Source: Promethearchaeota archaeon
GTDB taxonomy: Archaea; Asgardarchaeota; Lokiarchaeia; Sigyniarchaeales; SOKP01
Length of the DNA: 64,000 bases
Assembly: GCA_019057865.1 (NCBI GenBank)
Contig: JAHLWP010000017.1
Coordinates: forward strand, 16,713-80,712
Direction of reading: 5' to 3'
Part shown: piece by piece, positions 25,144-32,760 of the stretch
How positions within the stretch are numbered: the stretch's first letter is position 1
Layout of the letters: every line of letters begins with the position of its first letter
The notes under the pieces: generated by a model
Told to the model about the DNA's origin: nothing
What the model saw: the letters and a program-made list of their open reading frames with translations, nothing else
Databases searched by the model: none
Made by a program: the position numbers and the translations under genes

Positions 25144-27606
25144 ATGCATAATCCAAAATCAAAAAAAAAGAAGATTTTTATGAGACTACATTTAAATAAA
25201 GTTATTACAATCTTAATACTATTCCTTTTATGTGCAAATATTATCATTCCAATGTCTACCTTTCTAGATAATAATAGATCAATCTTTTTGACGGATCATT
25301 CGCAATCCTACTCAAATATCAGTAACGGTTCTGGAGCTCTAACTTTAAAGGTTGGTGCAGCTTCTGGCCCTCGTGATCTTGATCCGATCAATTCATGGGA
25401 TAGTTTTTCAAATGATGTGATTGAACAAGTAGCAGAAGGTCTATTTTCTTACAATTATTCTGATGTTAACTTACCCCGAATAAATTTACTCGCCCAAAGT
25501 TATTGGTGGGAAAATAATGTGACCCTTCGAGTACAATTAAGGCAAGGCATTCAATTCCACGATGGTACTTCATTTAATGCCACAGCTGCTAAATGGAACT
25601 TCGATAGGATAAATTATTTTATAAACGCTACAGGAACCCTTCCAGGAACTGTTCCGATTGCTCAAACGGAATCATTATGGAGGCTACCAAATGGCGAACC
25701 GATTATCAATAATACCGCGACTGTTGGTGATTATAATATTACCATCACTTTGAATGGTGTCTTTTCACCTTTCTTAGATTTACTATGCTATACAAATGCT
25801 TATATGCTTTCCCCAACCTCAACTCCGGCTACGGACTGGATAGTTCTTACAACAGGAGACTTGGTTGGAACCGGTCCTTTTACGTATGTTTCTTATACAC
25901 CAGATGTAGAAGTGAGATTTACACGATTTGATAATTATTGGAGAGGACCAGCATATTTCTATACCTTGATTTTTGTTATCATCGAAGATGCAACAGCCCG
26001 AAGTAATGCTATGCTAACTGGAATGATTGATTACGTATTTAGGCCTTTACCTTCTCTATATGATATTTTTGAAGCAAATACTACCATTACAGTAAAAAGG
26101 TTTACCGAAGAAACTGGAAAGGCCAGCTTGATTTACCACTACCTTGGTATTAACAATCATAGAATTAACAAGACTATGAGACAGGCTATGGCTTGGGCTT
26201 TTCCTTACGATTATATGCTTGAGGTAATGTTAGAAGGATTTTTAGGAATACGAGCTTATTCACCAATTTCTCCTGGTTTCGGGCCAATTTATAATGAATC
26301 TGTTAATTATCCTTACTTTGATTTAGCGAAGGCAAGGCAAATATTACTTGATGCCGGAGTTGTTTCTGGTTTAACTGCAAATAATGATACTACCGGTCCC
26401 GTAGCAGATGCATGGAAAGCCGCTGGTATTGCCACCTATAACTATACCGCTAATATTGGTAATGCTTTTAGAGAAGGTCTGTTGGTGGTTCTCCAAGACG
26501 CTTTCAGCCAAATCGGTATTACAGTAACGGACAATCTAATGACTTGGTCAGAATTCCTTGACATCTTACTAAATCCAAGTAGACATGATGAATTAGAACT
26601 CTATTTCATAGGTTGGTTCCCTGATTATCTCGATCCTTGGAACATGTTAGATCCATTATTTAATCCTGCCTCAGCATCGAATTCTGCACAAGTGAATGAT
26701 CCATACCTAACCGCCTTGTTGCAAGCTATGCTAGAAGAACTTGACCCAGATGTTAAAAATGACCTGGTTAAACACGCTCAATGGTATTTTGCTGAAAATA
26801 GCTTCCACCTATATGCATATCACCCCACTATTACTGCTGTTCATGCTGCAAACTTGAAAGGAGTAGCTTATAACGCTATGGATAAATGGCAGGCATATCC
26901 TATCTATCGTGAGTTAGGACCTATACCCGGTCCTTTTACATTACTATCTACTGCAGAAGATCCGGATGAGGATGGTGAATTTGATTTAGTATGGTCAGAT
27001 GCTGAGGGTGCTGTGAACTATTCAATATATCAATATCATAATTTTATAACCGAAATTAATGGAAGTTTAATACCTTTAGCTACTGAAATTACTGATCTTA
27101 CAATACATTTAAGTGGATATGCTACAGGTACCTATTATTTTATTGTAGTTGCCCATAATGAGTATGGAGATACGCTTTCCAATTGTAAGGAGATAATAGT
27201 AGATCTTCCTCTTCCAGGCAATTTCATACTATTATCTAATGCGGGAGATCCTGATGATGACGGCGAATTTGATTTAGTATGGTCAGATGCTGAGGGTGCT
27301 GTGAACTATTCAGTATATCAATATCATAACTTTATAACCGAAATTAATGGAAGTTTAATACCATTAGCTACTGAAATTACTGATCTTACAATACCTTTAA
27401 GTGAATATACTAATGGAACTTATTATTTTGTTGTAGTTGCCCATAATGAGTATGGGGATACCCTTTCCAATTGTATTGAAGTAGAGGTCGCTATTCCTCC
27501 TACAAAGGGAGAACCAGAGATTCCAGGATACAATTTATTATTAATTGTTGCTGCTTTAGGTGCCACCATAACCCTGCTGCTTAAAAAAAAGCATAGCACA
27601 ATATAA
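25144..27606 (+). CDS. Membrane-anchored family 5 solute-binding protein with two C-terminal 96-residue repeats
   Basis: 820 residues. Signal peptide (KVITILILFLLCANIIIPMS), then an SBP_bac_5 domain (GPRDLDPINSWDSFSNDVIE, IQFHDGTSFNATAAKWNFDR, GTGPFTYVSYTPDV) up to about residue 590. Two near-identical beta domains of 96 residues follow, fibronectin III-like (EFDLVWSDAEGAVNYS, TYYFIVVAHNEYGDTLSN). The end is PGYNLLLIVAALGATITLLLKKKH, a C-terminal membrane anchor. It would display the binding domain on the cell surface. Paralogous to the protein at 16.5-18.4 kb. No transporter subunits nearby. Confidence 0.87.
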   Translation: MHNPKSKKKKIFMRLHLNKVITILILFLLCANIIIPMSTFLDNNRSIFLTDHSQSYSNISNGSGALTLKVGAASGPRDLDPINSWDSFSNDVIEQVAEGLFSYNYSDVNLPRINLLAQSYWWENNVTLRVQLRQGIQFHDGTSFNATAAKWNFDRINYFINATGTLPGTVPIAQTESLWRLPNGEPIINNTATVGDYNITITLNGVFSPFLDLLCYTNAYMLSPTSTPATDWIVLTTGDLVGTGPFTYVSYTPDVEVRFTRFDNYWRGPAYFYTLIFVIIEDATARSNAMLTGMIDYVFRPLPSLYDIFEANTTITVKRFTEETGKASLIYHYLGINNHRINKTMRQAMAWAFPYDYMLEVMLEGFLGIRAYSPISPGFGPIYNESVNYPYFDLAKARQILLDAGVVSGLTANNDTTGPVADAWKAAGIATYNYTANIGNAFREGLLVVLQDAFSQIGITVTDNLMTWSEFLDILLNPSRHDELELYFIGWFPDYLDPWNMLDPLFNPASASNSAQVNDPYLTALLQAMLEELDPDVKNDLVKHAQWYFAENSFHLYAYHPTITAVHAANLKGVAYNAMDKWQAYPIYRELGPIPGPFTLLSTAEDPDEDGEFDLVWSDAEGAVNYSIYQYHNFITEINGSLIPLATEITDLTIHLSGYATGTYYFIVVAHNEYGDTLSNCKEIIVDLPLPGNFILLSNAGDPDDDGEFDLVWSDAEGAVNYSVYQYHNFITEINGSLIPLATEITDLTIPLSEYTNGTYYFVVVAHNEYGDTLSNCIEVEVAIPPTKGEPEIPGYNLLLIVAALGATITLLLKKKHSTI
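26929..27492 (+). repeat. In-frame tandem repeat, 288-bp period (2 copies)
   Basis: Two copies (about 26929-27210 and 27217-27492) of the sequence coding for the C-terminal beta domains of the surface binding protein. The motif GAATTTGATTTAGTATGG recurs at 26977 and 27265, exactly 288 bases apart. Long stretches are identical at the DNA level, which indicates a recent duplication. Confidence 0.85.
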
Positions 27607-27966
27607 AAAATCTAAATTTTTTTTTTATTTTATCATATAAAAAGCTTTCTAACACGAGATAAAAAAATTATAATTAATATTTAATTATTCTACTTAACCT
27701 AAAATTATTATTTAAATATAATGCCAGATAATAAAGTGCCTGAACCAGTTGATGGACTCAAATTCATAGACACGCATTGCCATTTACCTTTATTGTTGAA
27801 GAAGAGCAAAATATTGCTATAAATGATGAGACTTCTAGTAAAATCATCAATAAAAAAGAGAGCAGTCTACAAATCAATAAATTTGAAAGAATCATAATGG
27901 ATATTGGAATCCTTATTAAAGGAGGATATAAAATTGATTGAAAGGTAAATTCAGAATCCGATTTCA
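27607..27966. other. Gap containing a TatD start fragment
   Basis: 360 bases between the surface binding protein and the S26-like gene. Besides the TatD fragment at 27721-27822 it contains only a short open frame (SSKIINKKESSLQINKFERI) ending at TGA near 27940, without a recognised product. Confidence 0.4.
27721..27822 (+). pseudogene. N-terminal fragment of a TatD-family hydrolase
   Basis: ATG 27721 begins a 33-residue ORF with DGLKFIDTHCHLPLLL. FIDTHCHL is the metal-binding start motif (HxH) of TatD DNases and related amidohydrolases, always located near the N-terminus. The frame then stops; no later part of TatD follows in any frame. A truncated gene start. Confidence 0.5.
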
Positions 27967-28467
27967 ATGAAAATTCCTTTGGAAAAAACGAAGGAAAAGG
28001 TAAGAAGATTGAAAATTATTGGAGAATCGATATCTGGTATACCTGAACTACAATCAGGTGCAGAAGTTCCTGTTAGATTGATGCCAGAAGGTACACAATA
28101 TGAAAAGGGAGATATCATAGTATTTTATAGAGATGAAATAAAAATCATCCATCGAGTTGAGTATATCCAAGAATCTAAGGGAAAGATATTCTATGTTACT
28201 ACAGGATTAAATGCTGAAACCAATCAATATGTAGACAGTAGTCTTGTTTCCCAAGATGATGTTATTGGAAAGGTTGATCACTCGAAAGAGGCTTACCTAG
28301 AACTTAATGAAATGATAGCAAGAAGATATGTACCATTCATAATAGCTTATAGAATGACTCATAATTTAGAAGTTGAATTAACGAATTTTATGGAGAAGAA
28401 AGAAGCAGTATTACAAAACGCTTTAAATATAGTAATGAAGAAGGGTAAAAAAGAGGATTACAATTAA
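27967..28467 (+). CDS. Signal peptidase S26-like domain protein without visible catalytic serine
   Basis: 166 residues. The central part, KGDIIVFYRDEIKIIHRVEYI followed by IFYVTTGLNAETNQYVD and DVIGKVDHS, matches the order GDIVVF / HRV / TkGDNN-D / viGkV of archaeal-ER type signal peptidases. The usual SGSMEP catalytic serine motif is not present; SGAEVPVRLMPEGT is found there instead. There is no membrane helix. So it is probably a non-catalytic S26/S24-fold protein or a decayed peptidase. Confidence 0.5.
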   Translation: MKIPLEKTKEKVRRLKIIGESISGIPELQSGAEVPVRLMPEGTQYEKGDIIVFYRDEIKIIHRVEYIQESKGKIFYVTTGLNAETNQYVDSSLVSQDDVIGKVDHSKEAYLELNEMIARRYVPFIIAYRMTHNLEVELTNFMEKKEAVLQNALNIVMKKGKKEDYN

Positions 28468-29051
28468 TATCATCTAGAAATTCGAATAAGGAATTAACTT
28501 TTGAGGAATTTACATCAGCATATAAAGAAGCATGGATTAAAATGGGAAAATATGGAAATGCTAAATTAACATGGAAACATGTTGGTATTAACAATGATGG
28601 TTGTGGTAAAACATTTATAAACAGTTACAATAATCTTAGAGATAATATTAGTAATTGTCCAACATGCGATAGTCCATGGAAAAATCAAAACAAAACTCAT
28701 AAAATATTAGAAGTTCTATTCGGACAGGAGTTTGGAGAAGAAGTTTATTTAAGAGATATTAAAGAAATCATAGATAATATTGAAACCAATCCCAAATACA
28801 AAAAATATAGGAGACAAATGGATGTATTCCAGATGAGGTTAGATGATAATGCTAAATTGAATATTAAAGATAAAAATGGAAATTATATTAAGTTAGCAGT
28901 TGAATCTCAGGGATCTCAACATTACGAAAATGATAAAGGTTGGAAAGCAATCTTGTTTTTTACAATTTTGATGGTAAAGAAAGAATTAAAAATAATTTTA
29001 TCTAAATTTCTTAAAAAACAAAATGAATTATTGTTTTTCAACTCTCTTTAA
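28449..29051 (+). pseudogene. Degenerate treble-clef/PD-(D/E)XK-type endonuclease
   Basis: Open from 28449, first ATG 28542. A zinc-finger module (WKHVGINNDGCGKTF, NCPTCDSPW) precedes RRQMDVFQMRL and LAVESQGSQHYEN, which resemble the catalytic core (D, then E-x-Q/K with QHY) of phage- or mobile-element endonucleases. After GWKA the frame no longer makes sense; the expected continuation YNFDGKERIKNNF lies in another frame and LLFFNSL returns to the first. Two frameshifts and a missing start indicate decay. Confidence 0.55.
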
Positions 29052-29357
29052 AATTATATTATACTAAAAATAGTTGAATATAATAATTTCGATTGGCATT
29101 TTAATTTTAAAGCATAATGAGAAAAAAAATTAAATAAATATATTTTAGTTGCTGAAATTCAAAAGCTCAGAATTCCTTGCTCATTAGAATTTAGATCCGA
29201 AAAGTTTGTTTATTTTCTATATCCGTATGACATTAATGAGAGGATATGATTTCTCAAATCTAAATTAAACGATATTGATAACTATTTTAAAAATTATCAA
29301 AACAAACCCATAAAAAATGATCAAGTAATAAGTGATTCCTTCTTTCTAAATTGTATA
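29052..29357. other. Non-coding AT-rich gap
   Basis: About 305 bases between the endonuclease remnant and the repeated TTAAGCTT segment. Several short peptides in different frames but nothing recognisable; probably the decayed end of the endonuclease unit. Confidence 0.35.
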
Positions 29358-29425
29358 TATATTAAGCTTATTTTTAAAAAAGATAAAAATAAATAATTGA
29401 TTTTGATTTTCGGGGCTATTTCTCA
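29358..29425. repeat. Duplicated segment, copy B (TTAAGCTT, A/T run, gene end)
   Basis: TATTAAGCTTATTTTTAAAA and the following AGATAAAAATAAATAATTGA, then a TTTTCGGG-like stretch, match the segment at 32689-32760 in order and spacing. Each copy leads into the end of a minus-strand gene that encodes a zinc ribbon finishing in WREK. A shorter copy of the first part is at 23138-23166. Confidence 0.7.
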
Positions 29426-29646
29426 CGCCATTGGATATCACACTGACCACAGAGATATTTCTTTCCATCTTTAATCAATATTCCTCTGGAAATAGTACTG
29501 TTGTTCTTGATCGATCTGCTTCTGTATATATAAGAATAAGATGAAATAATTCTTAAATCATGTTCTAATGAATAAAGATTCTCCTTAAAATCTTGCTCTG
29601 GAATCTCTCCAAAATCTCCCAATAAATGCCTTTTAAGGCAATTCAT
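29416..29646 (-). CDS. Zinc-knuckle protein related to the C-terminus of the gelsolin-like protein
   Basis: 76 residues from ATG 29646. The last 32 residues (SIKNNSTISRGILIKDGKKY, then LCGQCDIQWREK) are homologous to the end of the gelsolin-like protein at 32.7 kb (GKKYRCGLCSVEWREK). Only one CxxC pair remains; the upstream CPEC pair of the gelsolin copy is absent. The frame is open further upstream to about 29815 without a start codon, so it may be a truncated gene. Either a small zinc protein or a duplicated tail under decay. Confidence 0.45.
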   Translation of the reverse strand: MNCLKRHLLGDFGEIPEQDFKENLYSLEHDLRIISSYSYIYRSRSIKNNSTISRGILIKDGKKYLCGQCDIQWREK

Positions 29647-29762
29647 TACAAATTGACAAAAAGAGGGTTCTTTTTCTATTCTTTTATGTATTTGAAGAAT
29701 AAAAATAATTTTACCATAATCAAATAACTTTAGGTTTTCTATTTGTCTTAAGTAATAACTTT

Positions 29763-30077
29763 TTAAAGCTCTCTCTTTCTTATAATAGGTTCTTTTTGTG
29801 GTAAAAGGTCGTATTCATCTAAGAGCATAGCATAATTTTGCATTTCTTCCTTACCAAAAAAATTTAAATAATCCTTATATTCTTGCTCTGTTTCAAAAGA
29901 TGGTGGTCTCTTGCGTCCAGAATAACATAAGGCAGAATCTATTATATGTCTCTTTAAATCTGCTTTTTCTCTTGTAAAGTGGCGTATGTCATATCTTCCT
30001 TTATAGATATTTCCATCTTCAAATTTAACTTCAAAAAAGGTCTTCAAATATCCATATTTATCTTCTTTGGTCAACAT
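29763..30077 (-). CDS. Mobile-element-type protein resembling a large-polyvalent-protein-associated domain
   Basis: 104 residues. Segments such as VKFEDGNIYKGRYDIRHF, DLKRHIIDSALCYSG and ETEQEYKDYLNFFGKEEMQN follow the pattern of small domains from conjugative plasmids and phages (gRfDi-H, dL-aHI, mt-eqY), here called LPD25-like with caution. It lies in a run of small minus-strand genes. This composition suggests an integrated plasmid or virus remnant. Biochemical role unknown. Confidence 0.45.
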   Translation of the reverse strand: MLTKEDKYGYLKTFFEVKFEDGNIYKGRYDIRHFTREKADLKRHIIDSALCYSGRKRPPSFETEQEYKDYLNFFGKEEMQNYAMLLDEYDLLPQKEPIIRKREL

Positions 30078-30116
30078 TTGTGTTGTTATCTTTCAGTTAG
30101 CTCACCATATTTACAA

Positions 30117-30293
30117 TCAATAATTCAGATCATTATCACATCCAGAACAATGATAACATACCTCATATAACTCTTCCTCTGAAAGTTTCTCAAAGCAATC
30201 TCGACAAAAACAACAACAATCATCATACGATCCTTTATACTCCTCAAATTTTCCACATTCCTCACATTTTTCAACCCTAACTTTCCAAGACAT
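30117..30293 (-). CDS. Cysteine-rich small zinc protein (58 aa)
   Basis: ATG 30293 to TGA 30117. The 58 residues contain ten cysteines: CEECGKF, CCCFCRDC and CYHCSGCDN, enough for two or three zinc sites. The overlapping longer frame on the same strand has no such pattern and is a shadow. It is the third gene of a run of tiny minus-strand genes with gaps of 2-40 bp. Probably nucleic-acid or protein binding. Confidence 0.6.
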   Translation of the reverse strand: MSWKVRVEKCEECGKFEEYKGSYDDCCCFCRDCFEKLSEEELYEVCYHCSGCDNDLNY

Positions 30294-30312
30294 ATATCAA
30301 ATCTCACCAATT

Positions 30313-30525
30313 TTACTTAATATCATAATAGGCTTCTTGTAAAAAGAAATCAGTATTTCTCTGAATATAATTATCTATTATCTCTGGAATTCTAATCTCC
30401 AAATTTTCAATAAGATCTTCGTAATCTACTCCTTTAACTTCGGCAAAATCTTTTATCTTTTCAGTAGGAATCTTAATAACAAAATTTACATTTACTCTAG
30501 AAGTATCATTCTTCTTCCCATTCAT
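30313..30525 (-). CDS. Small acidic protein, possibly ribbon-helix-helix-like
   Basis: 70 residues. After a short basic start (MNGKKNDTSRVNVNFVIKIP) with a strand that could be the beta arm, helical segments follow (EKIKDFAEVKGVDYEDLIEN, IRIPEIIDNYIQ). This fits loosely a small DNA-binding or antitoxin-like protein but the match is not specific. It starts 2 bp after the stop of the upstream small gene, so the two are co-transcribed. Confidence 0.5.
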   Translation of the reverse strand: MNGKKNDTSRVNVNFVIKIPTEKIKDFAEVKGVDYEDLIENLEIRIPEIIDNYIQRNTDFFLQEAYYDIK

Positions 30526-30527
30526 TC

Positions 30528-30692
30528 CTAATTATCCCTCTTCTTTCTCATTACTTTTACAATTTCAAAAGAATTACTAACATATTCTCTTGGTAATTCC
30601 ACATTTTCGGCTTCCATAATGGCTTCCTCTTCACTTTCTGCCTTAAAAGTATATTCCAAATTTATATTTATAATAACGGTAAATTTAGCCAT
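30528..30692 (-). CDS. Very small protein (54 aa), first gene of the small-gene run
   Basis: ATG 30692 to TAG 30528. Sequence MAKFTVIININLEYTFKAES followed by EEEAIMEAENVELPREYV has a beta-beta-alpha look common among small phage or plasmid proteins. The stop is 2 bp before the next ATG. The tight spacing supports that it is coding. Function unknown. Confidence 0.5.
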   Translation of the reverse strand: MAKFTVIININLEYTFKAESEEEAIMEAENVELPREYVSNSFEIVKVMRKKRDN

Positions 30693-30883
30693 TTAATCAT
30701 ACTCCGTACAACGCCAATTAGGATTAAATTTAACATCCGTATTTTTTACTATTTTTATTTTTTAGAAGATTTTAACCTAACTCCCATATATTGATGTTCA
30801 AAACGGTCTATAAATATGATTTTTAGAGGGAAGACTTAAAAAAAGAAACGACAAAAAAAAAAAAATAATTATTTTTTCATTTC

Positions 30884-31558
30884 TTAAAAAGGAAAATAAT
30901 AGATCCCGATGGTTATAAAAAATCCTACTATATAAGAACCAATAAAAAGAGTTAATCCTGAATAAATGAATTTGTAATCTGAATTTCTTGCTCCATGAAT
31001 AACAAACAGACCAAATGAAATACTTAATAATATATTGAAGAAAGATTGAAGAACTGCTATTAATTTTTGGAAATCTGTAGTACCTGGTTCAAGATGTAAC
31101 AAATATTTGAACATATGAGCAATTCCCCAGTTTAGAGTAATTAAACTCAATCCATAATAAATCAACCATAATATAGATGCTGCCAATAAATACAATCCAA
31201 ATGCTTCCTTATTAATACGTGAATACATAAAAAGTAAGAGACTGGCTACGAAAAGGGGAATAGTAGTGATTAGTCCTATAAATATAAAATAATTCACAAC
31301 CATAGTCCTTTCTTCCTCAGTTAGGTATACATAATAAAAACCTTCTGGCAAAAAAAGAGGTATAAATCCACAAATCATACCTAGTAATGCAAACACACTC
31401 AAACAATCAAGTTCATGAGAGCTTTCTCTATGTTCCTTAGCTGAAAGAAAGATAAATAAATATAAAATGAAGTTAATTATAGTACCTATAATCAGAGGTA
31501 ATCCTAAATGCATAAAATACTCGGGATCATATTGTAAATATTCAAATTTAAGAGTCAT
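30884..31558 (-). CDS. Multi-spanning membrane protein, unknown
   Basis: 224 residues with about six membrane helices, for example LPLIIGTIINFILYLFIF, VFALLGMICGFIPLFL, FIFIGLITTIPLFVASLLLF, LYLLAASILWLIYYGLSLI and LFIGSYIVGFFITIGIYY. No transport or enzyme motif recognised. It ends 6 bp downstream of a poly-A/T region and lies alone between the small-gene run and a short plus-strand gene. Confidence 0.6.
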   Translation of the reverse strand: MTLKFEYLQYDPEYFMHLGLPLIIGTIINFILYLFIFLSAKEHRESSHELDCLSVFALLGMICGFIPLFLPEGFYYVYLTEEERTMVVNYFIFIGLITTIPLFVASLLLFMYSRINKEAFGLYLLAASILWLIYYGLSLITLNWGIAHMFKYLLHLEPGTTDFQKLIAVLQSFFNILLSISFGLFVIHGARNSDYKFIYSGLTLFIGSYIVGFFITIGIYYFPF

Positions 31559-31720
31559 GATTATCTTCTTTTAATTAATTGAAGGGATTTCTTAGTTTAA
31601 TTTATTGAGTGATATAATAAAAAAAAATATATTAAGATTCCCCTAGGTTTTTTTTATTTTACTATTGTTATATCCGTCTTTCAAGGAAATTCCCAATATA
31701 AGTTATCAGATGGTAGAACA

Positions 31721-32020
31721 GTGTTAGAATGGTGGAAGTATGGTAGTTCCATTGCAAGGAAGGTTCATTCATCAAAGATGTTTTCAGATAGATTAAAAAG
31801 TTTTAATGAGCGAATAGAGTATTTAGTTGATCATAATTATGATTATGAAGCTTGGTTGAATAAATTTTATAGTAATAATTCACCCGATTGGATTGCAAAA
31901 GGCAAGATTCAAATGGATCAATATCAGTGGATGGTGGACAAATTAAAACACTTGCGTTATTATGTTCACTTAGAGGATATTGATCTTGTAAGGGAGTTGT
32001 GGGGAATCTGGACACCATAA
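31721..32020 (+). CDS. Hypothetical protein (about 99 aa)
   Basis: 99 residues from GTG 31721; the frame is open upstream (LSDGRT), so the start is uncertain. It is rich in aromatic residues (LEWWKYGSS, NHNYDYEAWLNKFY-like, DQYQWMVDKLKHLRYYVH). No family recognised. It lies 70 bp upstream of the DUF2695 gene on the same strand. Confidence 0.4.
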   Translation: MLEWWKYGSSIARKVHSSKMFSDRLKSFNERIEYLVDHNYDYEAWLNKFYSNNSPDWIAKGKIQMDQYQWMVDKLKHLRYYVHLEDIDLVRELWGIWTP

Positions 32021-32090
32021 AATTTAAGGTCTCGATAAGATTATATATCTAAATTATTTTATTTATTTAGTTATCTGTTTTTTTATTGTT

Positions 32091-32666
32091 ATGAAGAAGG
32101 AAAGAGCAATCATAATTAAAGATCCACGGCTTCAGAAAATTAGAAATGAATTGAGAACCTTACTAAAGTTATGGAAGGAAGATATAGTAAATTCTCTTAG
32201 GGTTAAGGCTTCTGAGTATTCTGAAGGGGGTGATGACCAAAAATCTAGAGATACTCGAAGGAAGATCTCAGAATTAGATTTGTTACTAAAATTATCCATT
32301 TGTACCTGTCTACATTGTGGTCATAGCGATAAGGATATGATATATATCCCTAAAATGAAGCAATGGCTTTGTATTGAATGTAATTCGGAACGCGTATATT
32401 TTGAGAAATTGAGAAGTGAGCTTCGAACAGATATGAACATGGATGACATACGAGAATTTTTGGACAGGTTGATGGGAGATGAGGGCATCGGTCTAACACG
32501 CTTCGGGTCGAGATGCCATGGGTTTACTTACTCTAAGAGGATTCTGGATAAGATGGGAATCGATAAGGGGATTCAGGATAAATTTTTTGAGTTATGTAAA
32601 TACTATGGAGGGTATTGTGATTGTGAGATTATTTTTAATGCAAAGCCTCAATTATTACAAGAATGA
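32091..32666 (+). CDS. Zinc-ribbon protein with C-terminal DUF2695 domain
   Basis: 191 residues from ATG 32091. A zinc ribbon in the middle (CLHCGHSDKDMIY, LCIECNSE) is followed by a domain starting MDDIREFLDRLMG, with CHGFTYSKRILD and ending GGYCDCEIIFNA, the signature of DUF2695. The domain is of unknown function. The 3' end and flank of this gene are duplicated at 23025-23166. The N-terminal 60 residues are helical and basic. Confidence 0.65.
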   Translation: MKKERAIIIKDPRLQKIRNELRTLLKLWKEDIVNSLRVKASEYSEGGDDQKSRDTRRKISELDLLLKLSICTCLHCGHSDKDMIYIPKMKQWLCIECNSERVYFEKLRSELRTDMNMDDIREFLDRLMGDEGIGLTRFGSRCHGFTYSKRILDKMGIDKGIQDKFFELCKYYGGYCDCEIIFNAKPQLLQE

Positions 32667-32688
32667 ACCCATTTTCCCAGTTTATTCA

Positions 32689-32760
32689 CATAATAAGCTT
32701 TTTTTTAAAAATAGATAAAAATAAATAATTGATTTAAATTTTCGGGTTATTTTTCTCTCC
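32689..32760. repeat. Duplicated segment, copy C
   Basis: Counterpart of 29358-29425 and, with the preceding gene end, of 23025-23166. It contains TAATAAGCTT, a T/A run, AGATAAAAATAAATAATTGA and TTTTCGGG, and then the end of the gelsolin-like gene. It joins both duplications, so it is the likely source. Confidence 0.65.

Noticed and set aside
27721..27966. TGA near 27940 as a possible selenocysteine codon joining two frames upstream of the S26-like gene
   Set aside because: The flanking sequence shows no redox motif, no SECIS-like hairpin follows, and the frame has no start codon.
30125..30310. Longer ORF (61 aa) on the minus strand over the cysteine-rich small gene
   Set aside because: It is a shadow: the alternative frame at 30117-30293 gives a protein with ten ordered cysteines and an ATG start, while this frame gives no recognisable pattern.
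22980..30700. An intact insertion sequence or provirus
   Set aside because: No transposase, integrase or capsid gene and no clear terminal repeats were found; the small genes and nuclease remnant only hint at an old element.
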